A stretch of DNA of 64,000 nucleotides. It comes from Utricularia gibba (lineage: Eukaryota; Streptophyta; Magnoliopsida; Lamiales; Lentibulariaceae). This document shows, in pieces, positions 36,011 to 47,740 of this stretch (positions within the stretch are counted from its first letter, which is position 1; every line of letters begins with the position of its first letter). Both the position numbers and the translations under genes were made by a program. The notes beneath the pieces were generated by a model, which did no database searches, was not told the origin of the DNA, and saw only the letters and a program-made list of their open reading frames with translations. The stretch spans positions 1,798,001 to 1,862,000 of the forward strand of contig NEEC01000019.1 of the NCBI GenBank assembly GCA_002189035.1, in the 5' to 3' direction.

Positions 36011-37210
36011 TAGGCTCAAGCCTTGTCTGTTCTTTGCGTCTGGGGGCCCTTCCTAATCCCTTCAACCGCTTCCTGCCTGCAGACTCCCTCTGCAAATGAG
36101 GGATGATGCGTGCTGATAACTGAGAAGTGATTCCTCAATTTTTATAGATTATCTCCAGAACCATATTGGCTTCTCGGGAAATGAATCCGATAACCTAATT
36201 CGCATCGAGATGCGTGTGCGTGCACTGCTTTTGATTCTCAGCTGAAATTATCCATCTGCTCAAATTTTCCACAAAAAAACCATAATGTATCTCTGGTCCG
36301 ATACACTGTTCATCCGTGCTCTTAATTCTGGACAATCCCCTTCTCTCCAACCCTCAACCCTTTTTCCCAGGGGATCGATCCATCACGAATTGAACCTAGT
36401 TCATGGCAATTTTTCTATATCTTCTGTTTTATTTTTTCCAAGAAAACTGACGTCACTCCCTAATTAATGACATCATTACTTGAATATAAATCACAAGATT
36501 CCTCCTAACGTCTACCATGCCACGTGTACAAACACAAGGCCCGGCCCATCTTAAGCAAGCCCAAGTTCCAGACTTGATGTACGGCACTAGACCGTTTACC
36601 AGAAGTAGCGGGCAAGCAGGATGAGGAGACAAGTAAAGGAGTGGTCCCATTTGGAAGGGCGGAAGAAAAAATATATTAAAAGAAATAAAATAAAAAAGAG
36701 AAAAAAAGCAAGAGTTGGAAAATCATCCTCTCCCAACTCAACAAAAACAAAGAGTGCAAAAAGATAAAGCTCACCTTTGAACGTTGTCCGAAGGCCCCTC
36801 CGATGACCACAAGCCGCTAAGTATTCTCTGATAATTTGAAAACATGAATTTTTCTGCTGTGCTGCAAAAGATGAATCGATCATTATACTGCAAAATATCA
36901 GCAGGTGATGTGTAGGGATGATGAAGATGAAGAAGGAAGGATGGTTTGACCAAAAATGTTGAGATCTGGGAGGAGTTTGGTCGCTCTCTGATTGAACTTT
37001 TTCTATGCATGCTGTGGGAACATGTTGGCTACTCATCATAACCACTGCAATTATTTGAACCCCACCTCCACCTCGCTATATATATGAGCATATGTTGCTG
37101 TGAGATGCTGAAGCATTTCTCTTTATTCAAAGGGGTTTGGTTGGAATAACACAACTGGTAGAAGAGACAATAAAACTGGTGCCTCACCATTCAAATCAGA
37201 AAAGCTAGCG
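36011..37210. promoter_or_regulatory. Divergent promoter region with a TATA-like element
   Basis: This 1.2 kb separates the NPF8.3-like ATG (minus) and the XRI1-like ATG (plus). A CTATATATATGAG element at about 37076-37088 lies some 125 bases before the XRI1-like ATG and is a good TATA-box candidate. GGCCCA/AGCCCA site II-type motifs occur near 36540-36570. No gene is recognised. Confidence 0.4.
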
Positions 37211-38381
37211 ATGGAGGAGGTTGAAGATCCGCTGGTCACTTTTGATTCTCCTGCTGCCTTCGGCCTTCCATTCCCAGCTTGGGAAACCGCCCAATGTTAC
37301 TCCCTTCTTCTTCTTCTTCTTCTTCCAGACTCTGGTTCTTCCGACCCCCGCCCCGCCTGAGTTTAGTCTAAGATTCTGTTGGTTGCGGTTGCAGGTATGG
37401 AGATAGGGAGCATGCCCGCTTTTTTTGAGGATGGGTTCTCCACAGGGTATCTTCAGGATGCGCTGTTCCAGTTCCGGCCGTCCGCCAAGCGCCGCCGCTC
37501 GCTCATGTTCGCGGACACGGACAGGGGCGCGACTCTGAAGGTATGCATTATTGGAAATGTGTGTCGGAAGTACATTGGCCATTGACTCTTTGTCGGTCCC
37601 CGGACAGAATCATGATTGTTTGAGTATGAAACTCATTGGGACGTGCGTAAGTTGCAGTAACTTTGTTGGTGCTTGTTTTCTTAATTGTCGTAGAACTCCA
37701 GCGCTGCAATCGGCGATGGCGACATCTTCTGTCACGAACTCCATGGAGAAGGTAACTCCTTGATCTCTCTTTTTTTGACAGGGGAATAATATAAACAATT
37801 CTCGTTATTACATATAGTTTTTTTTTCTGAATTTTTTCGGTTTGTCACAGAAGAAGCAGAAGGTGGTGAAGAGGAGACAAATTCAGAAGCTTATGCATAC
37901 GATTCCTCGTCATCTTCTCAGAATTTGGCATCAGCAGGGACTCCCGAGAAAACAAACATTGAAGATTCGGTAGACAGAGACCCACCATTCTCATCGTCTT
38001 CTGGTGAACAGCACTTTAGAATCTGCTTTTGTCAGTTGGAAGAAAGACAAAAGAAAGAAAGCTGAATACTTTGCGTGTCTTGTTTATTTTCCGACGTCTT
38101 TCTCAGGAAGCAACGACGATCAGAAACCGAAGACGAGGGTCGTGTATCCCTTCACGGTGGTGAAACAAGGTGGGTTCGAGGGCGCTGCAACGATAAACGA
38201 CATCAACCGGAGAATCCTCATGACGCCAACCAAGCCGCTGCGCCACCCCGTCGGAGAGTTCGCCTGCCGACCGCTTATTTTGCCGCACGGGCCGGGGTTG
38301 TCCGGGAAGGCCGTCGTGGCTTTCAAGAAGATTCAGACGCCCGGAAGAGGCACCATTACTATCGTCAGGACTAGAGGATGA
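37211..38381 (+). CDS. XRI1-like protein (X-ray-induced transcript 1 family)
   Basis: Five exons join in frame to 238 residues: 37211-37295, 37395-37540, 37694-37751, 37851-38003 and 38107-38381. XRI1 is a plant nuclear protein needed for meiosis/pollen development and induced by ionising radiation; its molecular activity is unknown. The family signature is the C-terminus: TRVVYPFTVVKQGG, INRRILMTPTKPLRHPVGEF and GRGTITIVRTRG. The N-terminal part is acidic, with the basic patch RPSAKRRRSLMF in the middle. At first sight the frame seems to break near 38004, but an intron with donor gtgaac at 38004 and acceptor ctttctcag at 38106 restores it exactly. Intron 1 carries a TTC repeat (37304-37325). 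It is convergent with SOS1. Confidence 0.85.
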
Positions 38382-38995
38382 ACTCATGTTTCGTTCAGAC
38401 ATTTTCGACTTCGAAATGTAAATACTTGTGTCCTAATATTCATCTCCATCACATTGTCGGAACTAGAACTCCTGTGATTTCCCGAATCACAAGTATATTG
38501 AAGAACCAGATCCAGAACTCGGCAATGCGTTTATCCAGACACAGTGAAGGGCATTTCTAACTTATTCACATAAATGAGCTACGGACATTCTCTAATCATA
38601 GAGAGATCCTGCAAGCACAAGCATTCTGTAATTATAGAGAATTCCAATAATTGCTGATAGTAGAATAGGGAATAATGGATGGTAGCAATAAATCCATTTT
38701 CAAGTATAAGTTGGTCCTCATCATATTCTCCTGCACAGAAGAGATTCTGATAGCAGAACTTGAGAATGGAATATGTATAGCACAGGGAACAAACACAAGG
38801 ATCCTTATTTACTGCCTATCGGCAGCAGCACCACATGGCTGTGGAAGTATTATTCAGGGGGCAGAGTTATGATCACAAAGCATCTCTATCTAGAAAGAAA
38901 TGAAGAATACGCACACAAACACACTGGCTATGGACAGAGGCAATGAATGACAGAGAGGTATAGAGAGATGGATACCACTTGGAGTGGTATTGGAG
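38382..38995. other. Convergent 3' spacer
   Basis: This lies between the XRI1-like and SOS1 stop codons and presumably holds both 3' untranslated regions. No other feature is seen. Confidence 0.45.
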
Positions 38996-41900
38996 TCACG
39001 GAGCCTGTTGAAATGACAGGCGGCTTGGTGAATCTATTTGCACTATGTGGTCACCGTCATCGCTTAGATCCTCTCTTGTGGTATCATCATCATCTTCCTC
39101 ATCTGGGGATCGCAACGCATGAATATGTGTTGCACTTGGCCTGCGAAACATGGAAGCCCCTTCTGATTTAATGGAAACAACCGGGCGTGTGTGAGATGCA
39201 ATTACTTCTGGATTCGATTGAGTGTGAGATAGATTCCCGGGTCTAACTGAAAAGCTACGTGGCTGTTTTCCTCTGATGTTCACCTGATGAGTTACAGAAA
39301 ATGATACATGAAAAGAAGCCTGGGATGAGTTTTAAGAAAAGATGGAAGATTTATACTTACCATGCTACCATAGACGCTTAGCTGCAATGCTCTTGAAGAC
39401 AAGTTATTTTCATTATGTTCTGGAACTTCCAAGTCTAGCTTAGACCGTTGAGCTGGCCGGGGCCAACTCATTAAGCCACTGTGATCTCGTCTCATAAAAG
39501 ATCCAGCAGGGCGATCCACCAAGTCTGGAAACATGGAAGACTTCTTTTTCTGGAGAGATCTACCAGTGTCCACGCCAGATAGATTAAATGTGATAATCCT
39601 TGACCGTGCCTCAATGTGATATACTGACAGTCGATGAGCGAAGCTGGCTTCCTTGGTGCCTGTGCATCCTCATGAAAGGGAGTTAGCAAGTTGAAGGAAA
39701 TCTACATTTTACAAATAGCAGAAACTGAAGAAAGGATAGCCCATAAAGCAGATATTCATCAGATGTCATGGTTGGCTGCTGGAGGTGAAAATGTTCATCA
39801 GATGTGAGAACGCAATTTGCTACCTGATGGACCAGAAAAGAGGAAGCTTTGATCGAAGGAAGGAAATACTGCAGCAGGAGCCGTAAGCAATTCTTCCAGT
39901 CCTCCGTGCATTTTGATATATCCTTCCAATAGGAAACCAACATGTTGTGGAGCTAATTCAAAGCTCTCCCCTCTGATATATGTCTTCATTGTCGATCTCT
40001 CAGCAATAACAATCCTTAATTCTTGCATTGTCATCTTCTCAAATATATGTGGGAGCATCAACTTAGCTAGAACAATCACACTTTCCTGCAATGTCACAAA
40101 AAAGGTAAGGTAAGGTAGCTTGTGTAATGCACAGACACCAATTGCATAAAACCACAAATGTCCATGCCTGCCAAAAGAATTCTTCCACGGCAGGATCAGT
40201 TTTACATGCAGCATGTATTCTTTCGGACTCCACAAAGAAGCAGAGAACCACAGAATCAGCTGTAATATCACAGAGATATGGCTTCCCGGTTAGCACTTCA
40301 TACAGTCCCAGTGTACTTCCATGGCTAAAAGTTGGATGCAGTAAATGTTCATGGCTTATGCTTTTACTCGACCACTGCCAAGACAAGCCAGCAAGTTGAT
40401 TCAAATATAGGACCAGATGCAAACTATAAAACATTTCTGGTCTTGATGCTTCTAGCTGCATACCTTCACCACACCATTTGCTATTAACCAGATACCAGAA
40501 GGCCTTGATCCCTCCCTGTAAAGTCTAGTTCCAGATAATTTCATTAGTTCTTTTGTAGACCCAACCAGTGATTTACGCACGGCAGAAGGTAGAGCTCCTA
40601 GCAAAGGATTGGCAGCTATCAATTCACGTGCTTTTGGAACCTTCACCATGGGAGGATTTCTCAACAACATTTTCAGGTCAGTCTGCATAAACTCTGGAAG
40701 TTACTCAGTGCTGCCACAGAAGGAATGATTTCAAAGAAGGTAATCCTTTACCTGGACAGCCTCATGAAGATGACTCATCTCCTTTTCGTCTAATAATCCA
40801 ATCTTTTCAAGATTATTAACATAATCAATTAAATGGTTCAGCACAGAATATGTAACTTGCCTGGTTTTAACAACACGCAAAACCTGAAGATTTTGATTTC
40901 AATAAGTCTCCTGAAGCACTTGCCTTGAAATCGAATTTCAAAGACATGACACTACATACCTGTGGAAATGTAATTCGAACATCTTCCAGAAATTTTCTTG
41001 GTTTCTCACCTTCCTGCTCGCTTTCATTTATTACAGAATTGGTGACTGCACTGTCGCCTGAAGAGAGTATCAATGAATGGATTAACAAACATAAAGCTTT
41101 CGTTCATTTCCCTTCTACAAATGTTAACATCCTCGAAGCCTCCGTATCATGTTCCCAGTGGATGAAAAATACTTCAACTTTTCCGAAACAAAAACTTTCT
41201 TACCTAAAAAGTCCAGTAGCTGTTGTCTGGCAATTGTATGGGCACGGAGGAAGGCAGCACAAATATAGCATGCAGACTCTAATCTCTCCACAGTGAGATA
41301 AGTAACAAGCCTTTGAGGCACTGAACCAGAGAGCAGAAACCTATAGTGATTTGGGATGCTCACATTAGAATTCAGGCCTTCCCAATCACGCAAGGAGTCA
41401 CTAGCTTGGTCCAAAGCATCATCCACAGACCGCATAAGAATGATCGCCATTTGTTGTGTGATCCTGCCCTCCTCAAGCATGACCCAGTAGGCAGCCTGAA
41501 CACCTGTTGGCACCATCGCTTTACATTATGAGGTGTTCATGCTACTAATAACAAACATCTCAATATTCTTGGGATGCTTCCTTTTTTTCTGAAAGGAAAT
41601 TCTCTGGTTCCAGCACCAATTCAGGTAAGTTTATAGGTAATCGTGTCACAAAAGGAAAAAACAGGCATCATTCATGTTGCAGATTAGGTGTAAAAACGAA
41701 AAAAAAAAAACCAAAAGCGAAGGACATTGACAACTTGCCATTCAATAACCGCACTCTGACATCTGCCAAATTCAAATGGTCAAGATCAACATCATTCTCG
41801 GATGGAATATGCGGATGCGTTGGGTCACCAACCACATCCACATCATTTAGGCTTTTAATATAGTGTTTCACTGTAGGCCAGTCTGCAGGTCCCAATTCTT

Positions 41901-44900
41901 CGTCATCCCCAAGATCACCAAAGGCCTGTAATGCTTTGTTCAGCATTTCATACTTGGTGTAGCGCAGTATTCGAATCTGCAGCAACGTATGAAAAAAGTA
42001 ATAGCAATAAGTTTTTTGCAGGTTAAAGCAAATCCAGGGAATATGGAATTGTAGCAAGATGTAATAAACTAATGTTTATGACCACATTGCATCACCTAGC
42101 TACGAAATACTGTCCCAAAGTGCAAGTTATTTCATTCTTGTATTCAATGTGATATAGATAAGTGGACTATAAGTTTTCCAAAAGACCAAAGAAAAAACTA
42201 AAAAGTATGCCAGAGAGAGGCACCCTTTACCTTTGCAGCAGATAGCTTATCCATCTTTAGGAAATGTAAAATAAATTGGGTTGTGGATCCATTGATGATA
42301 AGCGTAAGGAAAACAATCCCGCCAGTTAAAAATACGAACTGCAGAAGAAATGAAATAAATTTAACATATTTTCAATTATCGGGATACACAAAAAAATACA
42401 ATTAGAGATTGTCTTGGCTTACCAGATAACCAGTATCAGAACTGATGTTCACTGACATGCCACTAGAGCGCTGAAACACCCAAGGAAAAAAAAAGTGAAG
42501 TTGAATTTTATTACAAAATATTCTGAAGTTCTTTTTTCACTGTTTTCTTTCCGGACAAAATAACCTTTGCTAAATTAAATTAGCAGGAAAAATAAGAAGG
42601 TCATTTTTTCCTGTAACTCGAACGCATATATTTGCCAGTAGCGAACCAATTTTTTAAAAAACAATACAGAAACATGAAAGACTTTATTTAGAGCTGAACA
42701 AAGATGAAAATTGAGCATGCCTGCACAGAGAGTGAAAGTGATAATGCCACTGCTCCTCGCAGACCAGACCAGACAAGAATTATGGCTTCTTTCCAGTCTA
42801 GCCCATAGCCAAAATATTGCAGAAGTGGAAACAACGCAACTACCACAACCACTCTAGAAAGCTGAACAAAAAGATACAAAAGGAACAGATAACTCCATGA
42901 ATTCTCTGCATAACGAAAATAGAAAAAGTTAGTCACATAGAGAGAAAGCTCTTATTATGTTACAATAGATGTCTGAGTTAAAAAGAGCTATGGCACACGA
43001 CAGAGTAAACTGACGTAACCAAACCAGGGGTTCTAGAATCATATGAAAAAAAAATTAATGATAACTAAATAAAGTAGCATATGTTCTCACTATATATGGA
43101 GATTATCCTAGATAGCGATAGCCATGAGATCCACAGGCACCTCACCTAACAAGGAAAGTGTATGGGGTGCTGTTGTTGTTGTAGTTGATTTGCATACAAC
43201 TGGAATTAATAAAATGTTGGACTCAGTGAGAATGCTGGAAAAATAATTTTTGGGAGAAGCCCAATGCATGAAAGTGACTTAAGATTTTAAGACAGGGCTA
43301 TGGACAAAGTGGTCAATGGATACAACATATCTATTTTTTTAATTATTCACTTCGACAAACATTGGAGGTAAATTTCATTCTCCGATGTACATGATTTCAT
43401 TATCCAAACAAGATGCAGTATAATACATATATTCTGGTGAAGATATGCAAGATGAGTCAACAACATAATAAAACATATAGCGTGCAACAGATGCTTAAAA
43501 TTCTGCGCAAGCTTCATATAAATTGGCTGCAGAGAGAAAACGCAATAGAAAGATAGCCGTAAAAAATCTAAGGCTTCACATTACCATGGACTGCAAGAAT
43601 GTTGCCACTTGTAAAAAGACTTTCAGATATAACCACTCCGCTGCAAATACACGACACATTCAATCAGCAATACTTTTACTAAGGAAAATAATGAAAACCT
43701 CCGTAATCATGTTACATAGCCACAATCCACTAAAATATATTTGATGCCGGAAGCATAAAAATTCAGAGATTTTATTGGTGGAGAGTAAAGAGATCCTACA
43801 TGCCTCTTCCTATCTCACAAACAATACAGGATCGTTTAAAAATCATTCTCACCTTAAAATAAAGATCAATGTATTCGCAATATAAGCAACCATTTCCCTG
43901 TGAAGTCAAATACCATGGAAACTTGTTTGTAACGAAAGGTCTTGATTATTTGTTATGAAAAGAGCGAGGCAACTGTTTAAAGAACAGTGAAAAAATCACC
44001 AAAAGTGATGCAAACTCTGCTGGCTTTCCCCCTTGAAGGCAGTTCGAGCAAAAGCAGAGTAGAACCTGTCAATGCATGCTATTTCACGGGGAGCTTTTTC
44101 ACCAAAGTTTGATCATCAATTTAAGAAAACATCAAAACCTACATTCCCAAAGTCATGACGGTCAAGACTCCAGAAACATCAAGCCCTTCCTGAGACTGTC
44201 ACTTAAAAATAACAATCAGAATTCCTCCAAACGAAGGATGTAAAAAGGAATACGAGGTACATTGTTCTACTCAACCATTGCTAGTAGTAGAAAGGTATAC
44301 ATTTATTTGGAAATTACGAATGTAGTACCAATTAGACGTTTTCACTTTACGCTTAAAAATTATTAATAGTCAGATAATAAAATACACTTTTATTACATGA
44401 AATTCAATCAGTCTAAAACTCCAGAATAAATCTCCAACAAACAAAATAGTGTGCGCAGACCAAAAATACAAAGTTCAAGGTGATCAAACAGTCAAAACAT
44501 ACCGTAAAGTACGCTATGTAGCTCACTGCAAGGGTCAACGTAATTTCAATAACTGTGTCATTGAATATATATCCCAGCCAAAAAATGGATACTACTCCAA
44601 AAGCAAGGCCGATACCCACTCTGCACCAAAAGTCAAAGGCTCAAAAGAGGAATAATTATGCCAAAAAAATTCAAGACATCTATTGTTCACTTAAGTGAAC
44701 AGACTCACGCCCCAAGAGAGACTTGAGCCAGAAACTTGACCACTGCACCCCAATTAAAGGTCCAGCCAAGAACCATGCGAAAAAATAATTGGTAAACCAC
44801 AATTGCAGTCCTGAAATCAGAAAAAAAAATGTTAACTGAGACTTCATAAACAAAAATAAATAATCTAGCATTGCAATTCCAGTGTTAAGAGCCAAAACAG

Positions 44901-45983
44901 AACTATATATTTCAGAAAGAGAACAATATACTACAGATTGAGAATTCTAAAATAACCAACTGAAAGTAATTCAGAACAACTTGATGTACCACTCATATCA
45001 TACCCATCATTCATCAGGGACTCCCCTTCAATTATAGTGCTCAACTTTTTGCTGGCTCCAAGCTCCTTCAGAAGGGCTACAACAGCAACGGGATCAGTAG
45101 CACTAAGAAGCCCTCCCAGCAGCAGAGAAGTTTGCCAGTTCCAGTTGTATGGAAAAGCAAGCTGCACTTCTTGATTTCAGAAGAATGAGAAACGAAAAGT
45201 ATAACTAGTAACTAGCATACCTTAACAGATGCCCCAAGAAAAAAGGTTGAAATAAGCACTCCAGGACCAGCAAGTAAAAACATTTGCACGATACACCTCT
45301 GCGCACATTCACAAATAGCACCGAAGCATAAAAAATATTATCAGATGCATGATCCCAGCATCACCTAAGAACATGCAATATCTATAAAATGGAAAGAAAT
45401 AAAGAATATAAATTCTGACTTAGAATGACCTTTATCTGATGTATTTCCATCGAAAATGAGCTTTCAAAGAGAAGTGCAGGAAGGAACACAGCCAAAAGAA
45501 GGTCAGGATCAATATTAGACCCTATCAAAGGGAAATCAATGAACTCCAGTCAAAGAAGAAATCAAAAGAAGGAAAGTTGAAATCTTTGGCAGGGTAATGC
45601 ACTTACATATGCGAATCCCATGGCCAATCCTCCCCAACCCATGATTCGTTCCATGTTCTGAAAATGGATGCATCAGTGTCTCATATCCCAGTTACAATTT
45701 CATTCTAAATGCATTGGAATTGACGTGATTCATAAGATTGTATCATTAACATCCACTTCAGAGTCTCAACCAGTACAACGAATAGAAACGTATGCGTACC
45801 TAAGGCCCCAAGTCCAATGCCAAGAAGAAGTAGAGCAACAGTATAGGGTACACGCGTCCCCCTGAGCACGTGTCGACTTGCCATCCCTAGGACCAAGCTA
45901 ATCCCCACAAATATCACAGCATCTGTCGTCTTGCCATCCGAAGAAGAAGAGCCTTGTTCTAGAACTCGCAGGTTCGAGTCCAT
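38996..45983 (-). CDS. SOS1: SOS1 plasma-membrane Na+/H+ antiporter (NHX7)
   Basis: A gene of some 20 or more exons spanning 7 kb. The ATG at 45983 follows an in-frame TAA two codons upstream. The N-terminal half is the CPA1 antiporter: VGISLVLGMASRHVLRGTR, LLLGGLLSATDPVAVVALL (pore ND/DP region), STIIEGESLMNDG, FNDTVIEITLTLAVSY, VSGVLTVMTLGM, and ILVWSGLRGAVALSLSLSV. The long cytosolic tail has KYEMLNKALQAFGDLGDDEE, a cyclic-nucleotide-binding-like domain (HPTFSHGSTLGLYEVLTG), and near the end VQIDSPSRLSF, the DSPS auto-inhibitory motif phosphorylated by SOS2 in Arabidopsis. It extrudes Na+ using the proton gradient and is central to salt tolerance. All fragments I checked agree in order and frame, so the gene appears intact. 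Confidence 0.95.
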
Positions 45984-47170
45984 GACTTAATTCAAAGTTC
46001 ACTTATTTCTGTCTCCTACTCTCATGCAAATAATACTCCTTGGACTTGCAGTCCACGAGCTTTTTGCTTTAACAGAAGACAATTAAGCGCTTCAGAATTC
46101 AGATACTTTTCTTGCTGAATCAAATCATTGAGAATGCAAACAGCAGTAGACAGCAACGGAATTGATCTAACCCACCATGCCACTTGCAAATATATGCTTT
46201 GATCCAAGATCCAGTTGGACCACAAAAGAAGCATATGCCAATAATTCCAAGACTCAATCAAAGCAACAGCCTTAGTGAAATGCTAACAGCAGGATCGCAT
46301 GAATGAAAACTGTGAATGATTATCTAGCCAAAGAGCATAATCGAGAAGACAAGCTGCTGACCCATAAAAAAAACCAGATCACCAAAATAAGCCAACTCCA
46401 AACGCGAAAAGCCCTGTCAAGTCTCAACGGGTACACAGTGCGAGTGCGCAAATGGGTACTTTAAAGGTGGAAAACACCGATTGTTCTCAGGGGTTCCCCG
46501 TTTCTGGATTGAAAGCGATGGGATCATTGGCAAATGGGAGTAGAGACGGCTCTGGGGCCTGGGCTTCGTGAAAATTTAGTCTTATATTCATTTCTCTCTC
46601 TCTACCTTATGGTCTAGAATCCAGATACACATCAGGATCGTTCTTAATTCTGGGTAGGATGGGACTCCCGGGAGTCCCTATCAAGAATCTATCTACGTAA
46701 AAAGGGGATGAGTGACGCAACTTGTTGCTGTGACTGGCAATGGCGGTAACTTCATGGGGCTTAACGAGAGTCCGCTGTGAGAAACAATGCGCATGGTATG
46801 CGCATTTTCACCGCTGAATCGTCGTCCAAATCATATTTTCTGGCATCAGTTCTTTCATTTGGTCGCCCAGAAGAGCCTACTTCCACTCTCAGAGGTTTTC
46901 TTGCGCAGTGTACATGACCACAACGTTCTTCAAATTTCAACCGCGTCTTTCACATCTTCACTCGGAGACAATCGAGCTGGATGTTACCCAATGCCCAGGG
47001 GATGAACTATACAGAGTAAAGATTTGATTTTTAACTTTACCCTAAAAAAATCGCGCTTCATACCCCCGTAGATGCGTAGCTGCTGCATTGCTTTTATGGG
47101 CAAACTACTTTTTTCGGTTGATTCCCTGTTTCTACTTCCTGCTGTTTAGCAGCGTGGTCATACCAAATCA
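45984..47170. promoter_or_regulatory. SOS1 upstream region
   Basis: This is sequence upstream of the SOS1 ATG. It should contain the SOS1 promoter and leader, with a CT-rich tract near 46592-46606. Frames such as 46022-46261 and 46787-47005 are not recognised. No clear element is called. Confidence 0.35.
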
Positions 47171-47500
47171 TCGAGTTACTGCGTTCTCGTCTATGAAAGA
47201 TCCAGAAGGGCGATCTCCCACGTTGAGAATTAGAATGCCTTCCCGGAAGTGCTTGCCCAGTATCAAATCCGGCAAGATCAAGTGAATGATCTTGACCTTG
47301 TCATAGCTTGATATATTGATCTTTGATGTGATAAGCCTCCAAATCTAGGACCTGATCTGTGGATCACAAGTATAAAACTTTGGTCAACGTTGTTTATCAC
47401 ATCACTCTCTAATGTGCCTGGAGTTCCATGAACGCGGAAACTTTGTTCCAACCGTGGCAACAGAGCAGCGAGAGCTGTAAGAACTCCCTCTTACCCTTCC
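47171..47500 (-). pseudogene. Decayed fragment of a second SOS1 C-terminus
   Basis: On the minus strand this stretch resembles two neighbouring parts of the SOS1 tail encoded at 39.49-39.90 kb. EGVLTALAALLPRLEQSF matches SOS1 LTAPAAVFPSFDQSF, and HQRSIYQAMTRSRSFT matches HRLSVYHIEARSRIIT. In a shifted frame DLAGFDTGQAL matches NLSGVDTGRSL, then GDRPSGSF matches VDRPAGSF. DNA similarity is also plain (for example near 47184-47220 against 39484-39520). The frames are interrupted by stops and shifts that do not sit at G/C runs. The SOS1 intron between the two blocks is absent; about 90 other bases stand there. No transporter part is found. This looks like the remnant of a duplicated SOS1 copy, 1.2 kb upstream of the intact gene. 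Confidence 0.75.
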
Positions 47501-47740
47501 CAATGGGAAGTCAATGGAATGTGAAGGTATCTTGGACCCTTCAGCACTGGGAGTCGTCAATTGCTGCTTTTGTTGCCTACCATCAAAGTAGTTTTACACC
47601 TCTCTCGTGAATCCTCACAAATAGAATTAGCTGAACAGAACAAAACTGGAATAATTACTGAAATTTGCCGGCCATGTCTGAATCCAGCATAAGATGAGCT
47701 AAAACCCTGAAAATGGGGTGGAGTTACAGCCTAAACTAAG

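Noticed and set aside
38004-38106. Apparent frameshift in the XRI1-like gene
   Set aside because: A normal GT-AG intron of 103 bases (gtgaac to ctttctcag) restores the frame exactly, so no error or mutation is needed.
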